Made by a program: the position numbers and the translations under genes. A stretch of 64,000 bases of DNA from contig CM040103.1 of the NCBI GenBank assembly GCA_022496805.1, positions 7,706,001-7,770,000 on the forward strand. Direction: 5' to 3'. Source of the stretch: Pohlia nutans. Taxonomy: Eukaryota > Streptophyta > Bryopsida > Bryales > Mniaceae. A model generated the notes under the pieces. The model saw nothing but the letters and a program-made list of their open reading frames with translations, had not been told where the DNA came from and made no database searches. Of the stretch, positions 22,739 through 33,689 are shown in pieces (position 1 is the stretch's first letter; each line of letters opens with the position of its first letter).

Positions 22739-25700
22739 GTAAGTCGTACTCTACACTCATCTTACTTTGCATTTGTGATTCCGTCAATGCTAGTGTGAAG
22801 AATGTCGTTTTAGAGAACGTCATAATAGTGGGTGTTAGTGCATGGATTTTGTAAAAGAATTTGCAAGGAGAGGATTTCATTACTCAAGTGATTAGTGGGC
22901 GTTACAGTCCGTGAATGAATTACTGGTACATTGAGAAAAAAGAACCAACTATAGAGAATTTTATCAGTGGTCGGTGATTGAGAAAATGTGGCTCTTTATC
23001 CCTCTTTGTAGGTTTATTTTTCCTCCTTTTGTACGATTCACTAAGTCCATTCATCAAGCCATCTTTCCATTCTTACAGCCACTATTGAGTAGAAAGATAG
23101 TTGGTGATTGAGAAAATGTGACTTCTCCTTCCTGCTTTGTAAGAGTCATCTTGACAGGAACTAATATTAAGTAGGTTTGGACTTTCATTAGGGTTTTGGA
23201 CAGTCGTGGTTTTTTGCGAAAGATTTTTCTTCCTTTTTGTGATTGATGGGATTGTATTCTAATGGGAAATGCAGGTCTATAAAAACGTTCAGCCACGAGT
23301 CATTTAATCAGACGGTGAGGTTGATCAATGGATTCTCGGCGTTGGTGCTGGCGGTGCTCCCCAGTCAGTCCAGTTTGGAGGGCATTCAAGGGTGGGAGCT
23401 TCGTCCAAAACTCCGAGCCCCTCGCCTCTTGAGCTGGATGGAGGAGTGAGTTCCTGTTTTTCCCTTTCATTGCAATTGCACTCCCTCCTTATGACACGAG
23501 AGATCAATTTAAAAGAGAGAGAGAGAGAGAGTCAAATTGTTTGAAAAAACGGACTAACTTAGCATCAGGAAAAAAAAATTGCAGATTTGGTTTATTCAGT
23601 AGTTGACCTTTCATGCGTCGAAAAGTCATTCAATTTTTTTTGTTACACTGTACAGGAGTGGAGTTGTGACTATGAAGCTATCAATTTCAAAAGTGATGAG
23701 GGAAAGCAGTTGTAGATAGAAATCAGAGTTATTCTTTCACTCAAAAAAGCTTGCAACCTCGAGCCTTTCTTTTTACATTAGAGGCGAGAAGCTGTGAGGA
23801 GAGAAATTTCAGCCAATGGGAGGCCTAAAAACCAAGGTATTGGTTGAAATTTCTCTCCTCACAGCTTCTCGCCTCTAGTGTGAAGAGGCCCTCAGTTATA
23901 GAAATATTTCAAGTTTTGAGTACGTGTTGAGTGAGACCTATTACCACCCAACACTCAATTCCGTCCTCATGTACTGGTGGTGTACATTCTATAACACAAA
24001 TGTATACAAGGGCAGGTGGTAATGGGTATGTCTACGTGAAATAAGTTCGAACTCTTTTCAATTTAACCCCTAAAGGACCAAGGATTCATGGTTTTCAAAT
24101 GAAAAATTCTATCGATCACATTGTGCAAAATAGAATTCAAATGAAACCAAAATAATTTTATAACATCGGAATTTGTGAAGAACATTTTATGTGTTGGTAA
24201 AGAAACAAATAAATTTGAACAAGAGGAAAGCCCACAAAAGACCTACTTAAAACTGCTAAAAAAAATGAGGCCCAATTTGGGATTCTTGGTCCTTTAGGAG
24301 TTTAAGGATAACTCTGTAATTACAGTGGCTCAAATTTGAAAAATGGTTTGATTGTAAATCTCTCCAAGTAGGACACTAATTCATTTTTTTGTTAATTTTT
24401 TTGGCAGTGGAGTTTCGTCGTTTAATTCTTTTATACATGACTATGATTCTGACGATGATTTATACTACGAATCGGAGTACGAGTCAGAATACGAGGAAAG
24501 TTTGCCTCCTTCATCGCCTTGTTCAACAACTTCTTATGTGTCCAGAGCCAGCAGCTTTGGTAGACACCGTCGCCACAGTGGCCTTTGGAAAAGACTCCTC
24601 CGAAATCTCTTTTGGCCTCTACGCATCTGGTACTTTGCTTAATTTTCTCTCTTAGAACTCATTAATTTCTCCAAATTCAAAAACCCCGTGTTGGTTTTCT
24701 TCATTCTTGAAATTTCTCTATATCTTCATCATGCATGAACCCTTTGAATTGGCATGAAAAATCAACCTTTGGCTCTTTCAATTTGAACAAGTCCTCAAGC
24801 CAATGAACCATTCTCTAGTAGGAGCTACAACAACATTACGGTTATTAAATGTTGCTTATTCCTTAAAGGGCTAATGGGGATAGTAGATATGTTGGCATAT
24901 ATTTGACATTTGTTATACATAGAAAGTTCCAAATTGAGACCGCAATAGCTCATTAAGGTCATGTTGACGTGAATTTTAACTTCACTTTTGATCTTAAACT
25001 CATAGGAGGTGTGGAACCATGCCAAATACAATGGAATATTGTTGTGGGTCAGAAAGGGCTCTTTGGACCTTTAAGGGTTAACTTGTTGTATGAACTACTC
25101 CTATGTTGTTAACAAATGTAGCACATAGTGTATGATCCTTGTAGTGGTTGTCTTCATTTACGAAAGTATGCTGGCTCTTTGTTTTGCAAATTTGAGCTTA
25201 ATTTGAATAAGTGAGAGCTCAAGCCAATGAGTCATTGTCTTCACATGTTAAAGCTTTAATTTCCACTTGACTCTTATTTGGTACAATTCTCAAAAGGTGT
25301 CATTGTTGCTGGTCCTATATAATGTACACTTAAGCATTGCTTAAGTATTTGTCTTTTTAACACCACTTCTGTGCATGCACATTAAAAAAACAAAATTACC
25401 GACAATTGCATGACAAGGAAGTTGACGATTGTCAAATCCATGAAATTTATAGCCCAAAATCATTATCATAATTTTATGCCATTTTTCACATTGCATGTGC
25501 AGTTTTAACAAAAGCGACGATTTATTACCACTTATTTGTTTTTCGATATTCTAACCATTTCGTTGCATGAATGTTGTGGTTTTGGTAGGAGCTGGGAAGC
25601 TACAACCCCTGCTCCCACACCTAGAGGTGTGCGAGAAGCAGGCCGAAGCTCGAGCGCTGTAAGCTTGCAACGCATGTACCAGGGAATGAAAGACTACATG

Positions 25701-28700
25701 ATGCCAAAGCAACCCGTGGATCAAAGAAGGGGTGTGATTGAGGTTTGATGCAAAACCCTAAACCCTAAATTTGTAGGTTATTTAGGATTAAGTGGTGCTT
25801 TTTCTACAATGCAATCTCGGGAAGTCTCCATGCAAAAAGTAGAAAATCACGTGAGTTAAACTATAGGGTTCCTTTTATTCATTGGAGGAAAAATTTCTAC
25901 CTAATTAAAAAAAATTATATGTAAAATAGGACACTTTAAATTCAAGTATGAAATAATTCGAGAACATACCTAGAATGTTTTAGAATATAACTCAAATATT
26001 CCAATTATGTGATACCATTCAAATACCCTCTTAACGCACGTGGTGACACTAAGTACATGCTAGTGACCTTCCCGAGAATGCAATGAATGGGGAGAATTGA
26101 TTGATTGATTTTCAAACCTTGAGGAAAAAAAAAAGCTCGTAAATTCTTATGAAAAGTGATACATGTCATGATCTAATGGGTTGCGACACCAAGAACACGC
26201 ATAACAACCGATGAATTTAGAACCCATGATTGAATGATTTGAAAATAGAGGGGACTATCGTTGGTTTTTTCTAAAACCCTAATACAATAGAAATGTTTGA
26301 GTCTAGAGTGTTAGATTGGGTTTGTGAAAGATTCCAATTGTTGGTTTTTGTTTCCTTGAATATTTTAAAATTTGAACCTAATTGTTTTAGTATGTAGTTT
26401 TCTATCATTGTAAATATCAAGGGTGCACAAAAGTTTGGAGATTGGTTAATGTCTTACCTCCAAGATAAGACGTTAGCAATCTCCAAGTTTTTGTTGTATT
26501 TATAACAAGGAAAAAGCTAATCCCAAAGTTAGCTGAAAGTTTTAGAATAACGAGGGAAGCTAGGGAATCTCCCAATAAGGAACTGACACTAGGATTCTGT
26601 TTGGGCTTCTTGGAGCTAGACACCAATGTCGTGGCACAATCACAGTGGTTTAAATATGGAGGGATCACACTCCATTGCCTGCATGGTGTACTACTACTAC
26701 TACTACTACAAAAAAAAAAAACCTGATTCCTTTTTAGGTTGTTTTCAATCTCCAAAATTTTTGTGGATCCTTGACGTTCGCGATCGTTCCGCTTTGACAA
26801 AACATGGATTGTTATGCAGGATATGCAATTTTGGGTGGAGATTTTAATTGAACGAATTTTCGAGGCCGTGGGAACGCTCATCCATTACTCGTTGTCACCC
26901 TTTACTACCCTGAAGATATTCATCAGTTGGCTCGTGTTTGGAAAATCCAGCCGTGGACTTGATGAGCTTGTGGACACATCTACACTGGGTGATTCCAATC
27001 CAGTCCTTCAGAAGCAAATCAGACGCCAACAATCTTTGAATACAGATGAGCGCACTTGTGAGGACGTCATCACTGCTCTAGGGTGAGTTCACACTAGTAG
27101 GAAATGTGTCATTTTTTCACTTAATATAAATAAAAAAGAAATGAAACCGCGCCAAGCACATGAGTTTTTTCAGTGCTGGTGAGTGGTTTTGGTCACAAGA
27201 AGAAAAAAATATAAGCATAGTATTCAGCCACTATTCACTGTTCTCACGAAAAACGACAGGTTTGCTATTAGTGATGCTTAGTAGCATCCCTTTACTTGAA
27301 TAACAATGTAGCTTAATAATTGGTTCGGCATAAATTAATACAAAAAGAAAATGAAAGGTTTGAATTTGTTTGGATTTTTTGGATTTTATTTTATTATTTT
27401 CAAACAATGTTGTTTTTAATAGGGTGAAATAGGAATCTCAAGAAATATTTGTAGTGTTGAAATGATACATTCAAAACTACTATTCCCTCTGTTTTGAAAT
27501 AAAAGGCACCTTCGAGAACTGGAAGCAATGTTCCCAAGAGTTTTTAATTTCAAAACAAAAGGAGTAATTACTTGGCACGTTGGCTGTTAACTTATGGTAT
27601 GGTCACTCATTAGAACAAAGTTTTTGCAAATTTGGTTTCTGAGTTCCATTTAGTTTCCGAATAGTTGTTGAAAAAAAATCATACACAAGTTTAGGATTCA
27701 AAGTTTGTGCTAAGAAGATATACTTTGACTTTCTCAGTCAGTGATAGTCATATCAATTGTTTGAATGTGTGACAAGTGTGTCACAATGAATGATATTGTA
27801 GTAAAATATATTTCAAAATGTCATTTTAAGGGACTGTACAATAGAGCATAGCTTTTGCAATGGGACCACTATGAGTTACAATCAAAAACTAAGTATATGT
27901 GGCAATGACAAGATAGTTTCAAAGATTCATGGAATACAAATGGCATTACTTCATTACTTAGAAAAGTGGATTTAAGTGAAGATTCTCTTTTGATCCAATT
28001 TTCAAAAGGGTGCTCCATTGCACTGCTCTATTATGTGGTGTAGGGAACTCAGACTCTTGAGAGCTAAATGACTATGGAATTTTTTTTCTAATGCTTTGTG
28101 CAATTTTTCAAGTTGCATGTTGTGATTACTAAAATCTCTTGGATGTCACAGGTACCCATACGAAGCGTTGCGGGTGACTACAGAAGACGGCCATATCCTC
28201 CTCCTCGAGAGAATTCCAAGGTATGTACAAGAATTAATGGTAAAACAACATGTTTCAAAGCACCAAGATTGCCCAAGGCTGCACTGCACTAAACATGTAC
28301 AAGTTTACATGAGTGCACAAAAGGGGTACTAATTTAAACATTGTCATATTACGTATACATACAATAAACACATTTAGAACTGAAAATATTCACATATACT
28401 TACATCTAACATATATTTAAAACAAAATATATTCAAAGGTATTTAGACATATAGCCTCTTGTGTACAAGGGGTTTTTAAAAGGGGTCATGAACACACGTG
28501 ATTCTCAAACATAATGTAGAGTACACCCTTAGGCAAAATTGCGACATGAAGTGCACATAGCTTTAAAAAATAGGACTGATGTAGATCTGAAGAGTGAATG
28601 GAAAAGTGCCAATTTCTTGATATTTCTCCGTTTTAATGAACATGTCAGTTAATTTTCTTATTTTAAAGGATTAAAATATGACACAGATTTTATAGATACA

Positions 28701-31700
28701 GATGTTCTAAAAACTTGAATTTTGACGGTGACGGGTTTTCCTGATTGTGGTGCAGGCCCAGTTCTCAGAAAGTCCTCTATTTGCAACATGGTATGCTGGA
28801 TTCATCTTTAGGGTGAGTAACTGTGATGGTACTTTGAGGTTCAAACTCACTATGTATGTACGCCATATTCGTTTAATTGGGAATTTCCGTCACATTGGGA
28901 CTCTTTGAAATCTACAATTGATAGAAAATTTCTCACTAAATCTATGCCAGTTGTAGATTTTTAAGAGTCCCAATGTGGCAGAAATTCCCAATTAAACGAA
29001 TATGGCGATTTAGTGTAGTAGAACAAGAACAAGAACTGCTACACAGAGTCCTTATATGACAATCTTAATAGAATTATACTCAATTTTCAACCTTTAAATG
29101 TCACACATTTCCAAAATATGCTAAAAAGTCAAACCAAGGGTTATGATGTGACGTTTAAAGTGTAGTCACTTAGATATCCTGAATATTTATTTGACAACCG
29201 TTTTTGTGGCATTTTCATTAGGTGGGTGTCGAATGGAGTCGTTGGCTCACAAGCCTTTGCTGCATTTGACCAAGGTACGTCCTTTTAGTTTTCACCATTA
29301 TGACTCTGTTTGAGGTGTTTTTAGATGACTGAATGTGATTGCAGAATGGACCGATATTGTTTTTGTTTCTTATCTTTTACATTCGATTGAATTTTTATTC
29401 ATTCAATGGTATTTGTGTAGGTTATGATGTCTTTTTAGGGAATTTTCGGGGACTAGCATCAAGAGAACATGTGAACCCAAACATCTCTGCTCGAAGGTAA
29501 ATAATCCTCGCCTAAATGTTCTCTTTTAGACATTCAAATCTATTGTCAACCAATATTCATGCAACTCTAAAAATAAAAATAAAAATTGAAGTTAAGGATA
29601 ATTCTAATTTCTTATAAAATCATTTAAAGTGGGAGGGGAGAGATCACTTTGGGTAGTATAAGAGCCAAAAAATTTCAAGATCAAATTGTTTCAACTCAAA
29701 AAGTTTTGAATTGATTCATCAATATGTTCATGAAATTCAAAAAATTGAATTAAGTCCAAGAAAATGAAAACGAAACCGAATTACATGATAACTCTAATGA
29801 TTTCTTATACAATCGTTAAAACGGAAGGGTTCAGTTGTACACTACTATTGAAAGGAGAGTTCCCTACCTCATTTTTCATTCATCACCACCTGTTAGTTAA
29901 AAATGATATTCTTTTCATAAACATTTAGCCAAGTCATGCTTACACCACAAAAATCAACCAAGTACATTGGAAAAAATGAGCCGTTGTTGGTATGAAAAAA
30001 GAGTTTAAGGATAACTCTAATATATAATCGTTTCTACAATCATTCAAAGTGAAAGAGTTATACACCAAAATTGAAACATAAAATAAACAACCTCATTTTC
30101 TTTCGTAAACATTTAGCCAAGTCATACTTACACTACTTGCTTGTTAACCCCTGAACACTCCTGTGTCCAATATCTGGACGATGGACAGATTCAAGTTATT
30201 GGATTCTCATCCGAATTGGACAGTTTTCATCCAAATAAATTTCTCTTGGTTCTTGTGCAAGTTTACTATCTATTGTACGGTTTGGATATTTAAAATGGGT
30301 TATTATGATTTTTGGAAAAATCATACAATTGGTTTATGTCAAGTTTCATTCTTAGTTCAAAAAGTGAGACCTAAAACATGATTTTCCAAAATAAGTAGAA
30401 TCAAATAATGGAAACCATACCATCTCATAGAGCATGTTATTCCAATTTCATTACAATATTTAAAACAAAATTGGTGTTGATGTGGGATTTTTAATCGAAT
30501 TTCAAGAGAAAACCTTGCAGAAATAATTAAAAATACTTAATAAAAAACATGATAAATCCAACTGTACAGATGTGATCTTCACGTTGACATTTACAACTTT
30601 GCTTTGTACATCAACTCAATTTTTGGTATTCATCTAACATTTTATAACGTTTCTTTGAAAACAGCGTTAAATTGGGACCTTAAAGGGTTAAACACCAACC
30701 AAGTACATTGAAAAGATGAGTTCACATGCTATACCAACATTTTTTGGTGGTCAGATTACCTGATCTGATTCCGGTTAACTCAACGGTCTTCCATAATGCT
30801 CGAATGTTGTCGGTACAGAAGAGTCGGTACTCGAACGTCGACCCAAGGGATTGTCGGTACAGAAGAGTCGGTGATTACAAACGCGACTGATTGTGTGTGC
30901 ACGTTGTGCAGGTACTGGCACTACACAGTGAACGAGCACGGCACACAAGACATTCCAGCCATGTTAACACGAATCCACACTCTCAAGATGACAGACCTCA
31001 AGCACATGATCACCAATAACAACCAAAGTCTGCCCTACTCGCTCTGCGGAGTAGCGCACAGTTTGGGCGGCGCTTCAATCCTCATGTACGTCGTGACGCG
31101 CAGGCTGGAATCCAAGCCACACTACCTCTCCCGCCTCATCCTCCTCTCCCCCGCCGGCTTCCACGCGCAAGCGCCCCCGTTTTGCTGGCTCATGAAGTAC
31201 GCCTTCCCCGTGATCTCCCCGATCCTGCAACCCCTCCTCCCGGGACTCTACATCCCCACCAGATTCTTCCGGGGCCTGTTCAACAAGCTCGCCAGAGACT
31301 TCCAAAACTACCCTGCAGTCGGCGGATTAGTCCAAACGCTGCTGAGCTCCCTCACCGGCGGTGACCATTCCAACTGGGTCGGCGTCTTAGGAATGTCGCA
31401 CTACAACATGAACGGCATGCCGGGGCTGTCGTTCCTGGTCGCGCAGCACTTGGCCCAGATGATGCGCAAGGAGAAATTCACCATGTTTGATTTCGGAAGT
31501 CCCGAATCGAACGTGGCTGCTTACGGTACTCCTGAACCCCTCGACATCGGTGCGAATTATAACGTTGTTGATATTCCTGTGGATTTTGTGGCGGGCCGGA
31601 AAGATACCGTGATTCCGAGAGCTATGGTGAAGATGCATTATCAAACGATGAAGCAAGCTGGTTGTAAAGCCAGTTATGATGAGTTTGATTATGCGCACTT

Positions 31701-32169
31701 GGACTTCACATTCTCCCATAAAGAGGAGCTCCAAGAGTATGTCATGTCGCGGTTGTTGCTCCTCGGCGCGCCGAGAACAAGCCGGAAATCATCGTCGTTT
31801 AAGAAGCCAAGGATCGTCTTGGTGGATGAGCCTGAGGAAAGATCATCTTCCCGAGAGGAGCCAGTGAACGAAGTGCGGAAATCATCGCTCAAGAAGTCGA
31901 GGATTGTTTTGGAGGAGAGATCCCGAGAGCCAGAGACAATGGAGATTGAGAGTGTGATTTTGAAGGAGACGAGTTCTGCGACCCCGGATGATCACGAAGA
32001 GAGCAGAATGCAAGAGTGTTGTTCGGAAGGGTTTCTTTCGGCTTCTTTTGATGATTCCAGCTTGTTTGCGTTTTCGTCTAAAGAAGTGGTGTCGATTATG
32101 TCGCGGCGTGTCTCCCGAGGTGAGGTTCGGAGTACCGATGTTGTCAAGCATGGCTTCGATGTGGTTTAG
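22695..32169 (+). CDS. Alpha/beta-hydrolase lipase, 10 exons, 788 aa
   Basis: Exons are 22695-22738, 23275-23445, 24408-24629, 25589-25742, 26820-27082, 28152-28220, 28756-28812, 29222-29274, 29421-29496 and 30912-32169; all nine introns are GT-AG and the sum is 2367 nt. The product matches the plant family of Arabidopsis At1g18460/At1g73920 along most of its length, from SIKTFSHESFNQTVRLING near the N terminus. The lipase-associated segment (GYPYEALRVTTEDGHILLLE) begins at residue 285, the oxyanion-type QHGMLDSS is at 318-325, the nucleophile Ser420 is in AHSLGGAS, and the likely acid and base are Asp601 (AGRKD) and His632 (YAHLDF). Hydrophobic stretches at about 201-235 suggest membrane association. 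It presumably hydrolyses neutral lipid or ester substrates, but the true substrate is unknown. Residues from about 656 onward form an extra Ser/Lys/Glu-rich tail I do not recall in Arabidopsis. Confidence 0.93.
23275..23445 (+). CDS. Lipase exon 2
   Basis: Begins after GCAG and encodes ESIKTFSHESFNQTVRL and on to GWELRPKLRAPRLLSWME; ends before GTGAGT. The conserved GIQGWELRP motif identifies the family. Confidence 0.92.
23777..23880. mobile_element. Near-perfect hairpin MITE in lipase intron 2
   Basis: Arms of about 39 bp (TTAGAGGCGAGAAGCTGTGA and its complement ending GCCTCTAG) pair with one or two mismatches around a loop of about 22 bp. A diverged relative is near 604-670. Confidence 0.8.
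24067..24301 (-). mobile_element. TTAA MITE family A, copy 3 (reverse), lipase intron 2
   Basis: TTAA at 24063-24066, then CCCCTAAAGGACCAAGGATT. The right end is GATTCTTGGTCCTTTAGG with a decayed TTTAA. The body is the reverse complement of the other copies. Confidence 0.8.
24408..24629 (+). CDS. Lipase exon 3
   Basis: Encodes DGVSSFNSFIHDYDSDDD, an acidic Tyr/Glu stretch, a Ser/Pro-rich linker, then a basic-hydrophobic segment (HSGLWKRLLRNLFWPLRIW) that could contact a membrane. It ends TG before GTACTT. Confidence 0.92.
24860..25077. mobile_element. TTAA MITE family E, copy 1, lipase intron 3
   Basis: The right end GGACCTTTAAGGG is followed by TTAA (25078-25081); the left end TCCTTAAAGGGC follows TTAT, a decayed TTAA. 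It matches the interrupted copy at 44505-45492 across the body (TAGCTCATTAA, ACTTTTGATCT, GTGTGGAACCATG). Confidence 0.75.
25589..25742 (+). CDS. Lipase exon 4
   Basis: Encodes WSWEATTPAPTPRGVREAG through QRMYQGMKDYMMPKQPVD and RRGVIE. The donor is GTTTGA. A telobox-like ACCCTAAACCCTAAA follows about 10 bp into the intron. Confidence 0.88.
26820..27082 (+). CDS. Lipase exon 5
   Basis: Encodes the hydrophobic segment FWVEILIERIFEAVGTLIHY and LKIFISWLVFG, then QSLNTDERTCEDVITALG, a strongly conserved entry to the hydrolase domain. Confidence 0.93.
27483..27564. mobile_element. Small Stowaway-type MITE, lipase intron 5
   Basis: TA on both sides, ends TTCCCTCTGTTTTGAAAT and TTTCAAAACAAAAGGAG, 82 bp. 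The ends are diverged relatives of the CTCCCTCCGT class. Confidence 0.65.
27838..28033 (+). mobile_element. MITE family J, copy 2, lipase intron 5
   Basis: Matches the copy at 18735-18944 along its length, with ends CAATAGAGCA and GCACTGCTCTATT. It ends about 120 bp before the exon 6 acceptor. Confidence 0.75.
28152..28220 (+). CDS. Lipase exon 6
   Basis: Encodes GYPYEALRVTTEDGHILLLE then RIP, the core of the lipase-associated region (Pfam Abhydro_lipase class). Confidence 0.95.
28756..28812 (+). CDS. Lipase exon 7
   Basis: Encodes RPSSQKVLYLQHGMLDSSLG. The HG pair after the first strand is typical of the oxyanion region. Confidence 0.95.
28861..29007. mobile_element. Hairpin MITE family N, copy 1 (uninterrupted), lipase intron 7
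   Basis: An almost perfect 147 bp hairpin with ends CGCCATATTCGTTTAATTGG and its complement. It contains the intact site CCCAATTAAACGAATATGG at 28988-29006. In the copy at 47.7 kb that same site is split by a family F element, so this is its empty-site reference. Confidence 0.88.
29222..29274 (+). CDS. Lipase exon 8
   Basis: Encodes GWVSNGVVGSQAFAAFDQ, continuing the domain; 53 nt, followed by a short 146 nt intron. Confidence 0.95.
29421..29496 (+). CDS. Lipase exon 9
   Basis: Encodes GYDVFLGNFRGLASREHVNP and ISAR; the GYDVFLGNFRG motif is diagnostic for this lipase group. Confidence 0.95.
30148..30687 (+). mobile_element. TTAA MITE family I, lipase intron 9
   Basis: TTAA at 30144-30147 and 30688-30691. 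Ends are CCCCTGAACACTCC and GGGACCTTAAAGGG. A subterminal stem GTCCA/TGGAC lies at 30165-30179, 17 bp from the end. Confidence 0.8.
30912..32169 (+). CDS. Lipase exon 10 (catalytic residues and C-terminal tail)
   Basis: Starts RYWHYTVNEHGTQDIPAM after TGCAG. It contains Ser420, Asp601 and His632 and ends at TAG 32167-32169. GC content is high up to about 31500 and lower after it. The tail carries two related motifs, RKSSSFKKPRIVL and RKSSLKKSRIVL, in a Ser/Arg/Glu-rich context. The final codons run straight into a TTTAGGG repeat. Confidence 0.93.
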
Positions 32170-32187
32170 GGTTTAGGGTTTAGGGTT
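32164..32187 (+). repeat. Interstitial telomere-like repeat at the lipase stop codon
   Basis: Three tandem TTTAGGG units overlap the TAG stop (32167-32169) and the first bases of the 3' region. The stop codon is therefore part of the repeat. Confidence 0.9.
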
Positions 32188-32475
32188 CCAGGGACGTCGG
32201 GATCTCCAGCTATTGATCAATAGCGTAGCAGATTCTCAGACAGACCAGTTGTTTACCGCACCGATGATGATGATGATGATCCCTTTTTTGTATATAGGTT
32301 GAGAGTGTTTGAAATAGAGAATTTAATTCTGATGTGAGGCGGTCCCGAGACGTGTAACATTTCAAATTTCCCAAGGCATCAATTCTACCTGCAGAACTTG
32401 CACATTTTCTGTTCTTTTCAATAGAGTTAACCGAAAAGTCAGTTCAGAGAGGAAAGGTTTAGCAAACTCCTCTTA

Positions 32476-32775
32476 GAGCATCGCCACCCACACGCGCCAA
32501 GAGTCTGACATGCGCCAAGAGTGGATGAAAAATGCTAAGCCCTTTAAAAATGCCTCTTGGCCCTCTACTTTGGCGCGTCAAGAAATGGCCCTCCAAATCT
32601 ATGTTTAGTTGACTGAATCTGACATTCTACTTGTGATTGGTGCATTGACTATTTGACTTGCACTTTTGGTGCTTGAGGGGCATTTAAGGGTGGGGGAGTA
32701 TGATTTCAAGGGCTCTTCAAATATAGATGTAATATTTTAGCGAGTCACCTTTAGCGAGCATGGGTGGAGATGCTC
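32476..32775. mobile_element. PIF/Harbinger (Tourist)-type MITE, copy 2
   Basis: TTA at 32473-32475, TTG at the right. TIRs run GAGCATCGCCACCC and GGGTGGAGATGCTC. It begins about 300 bp after the lipase stop codon, so it may overlap the 3' end of the transcript. Confidence 0.75.
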
Positions 32776-33456
32776 TTGAACTCATATTGAAATATAAATA
32801 GACCGAAAACTAGTTCATGATGAGTTGGGAGACAATCTAAAACAAGTCATTGTCATTATTCTCCACACCTCGCCTTGACTCCACACCTTCTACCAAACCT
32901 CCAAGTCCATGACCCACAAGGGGAATCTATGACACGACACTACCGTAACACCATAGCAGGTTCGCCACCTGGCGAACGAATATTTATTTATTTTGAAAAA
33001 ATAAGGTTTGCCTCTCAAAAACTGAATTTCTCAATTTTCGTTTTTTAGCAAGAAATCTGTAAAAATTACCTTAAATAGCTTAGAAATAATAAAATATTTC
33101 AAAAACTAATTTATTCTATTTTCGTTTTTTTGTCTTCAGAATTTTCTAATTTTTACGTTTTTTGTTTTTAGAATTATTTTAGGACGAACCTGCAATGGTA
33201 CTACGGTATTCAACCCAAGTATAGCTCAAAAGAGAGGTTAGAAGTAGAAAAAAAAGGGAGGTTAGATGGGCTTCTTTTCGGTTAACTCAAATATGTTCAT
33301 GGTTGTTTGCATCATAAAGACAATTCAAGGCTGACAAATTCTGAGAGCGCGGAACATTAGGGTTTGAGAAGTGTGTTTCGTAAGTTTCCTTTGTGTTCTG
33401 ATGCGATTGTTGTTAGATTAAAGAGTTTCAAAGGTTGGCAATCGTTGTGAGTTGTA
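32776..33456. other. Spacer between the lipase and NYN genes
   Basis: AT-rich. It contains a diverged reverse-complement relative of the 19000-19160 segment (near 33000-33180) and, at 33300-33440, a degenerate unit of the NYN promoter repeat (CGCGGAACATTAGGGTTTGA). Confidence 0.45.
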
Positions 33457-33686
33457 CTCCCTCCGTCCCAAAGTTATTGTCACGTTTGAAAGTCATGTTT
33501 AAAAGTGCTTTTTTAAGTAGGTCATATTGTAAGAAACATGATTAAAAAAGGTTCCAAATTATGTCTTGCATGTGTTCATTACAACCTAAATAAAATTAGC
33601 CACAAGGAAGTATTTTTTTGACCTACTTAAAAAAGCACTTTCAAACATGACTTCCAAGCATGACAATAACTTTGGGACGGAGGGAA
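33457..33686. mobile_element. Stowaway MITE, 230 bp
   Basis: TA at 33455-33456 and 33687-33688. TIRs are CTCCCTCCGTCCCAAAGTTA and its complement, and the arms pair well inward. This is the classic plant Stowaway (Tc1/mariner) signature. It lies about 0.7 kb upstream of the NYN start codon. Confidence 0.93.
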
Positions 33687-33689
33687 TAC

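Noticed and set aside
30796..30911. Extending lipase exon 10 upstream as a separate start at 30796
   Set aside because: The frame is open, but the family alignment requires joining at the TGCAG acceptor before RYWHYTVNEHG. The upstream part lies in intron 9 and contains a short direct repeat (ATTGTCGGTACAGAAGAGTC).
31075..31364. ORFs on both strands within lipase exon 10
   Set aside because: Shadows of the GC-rich lipase frame, which has strong family similarity.
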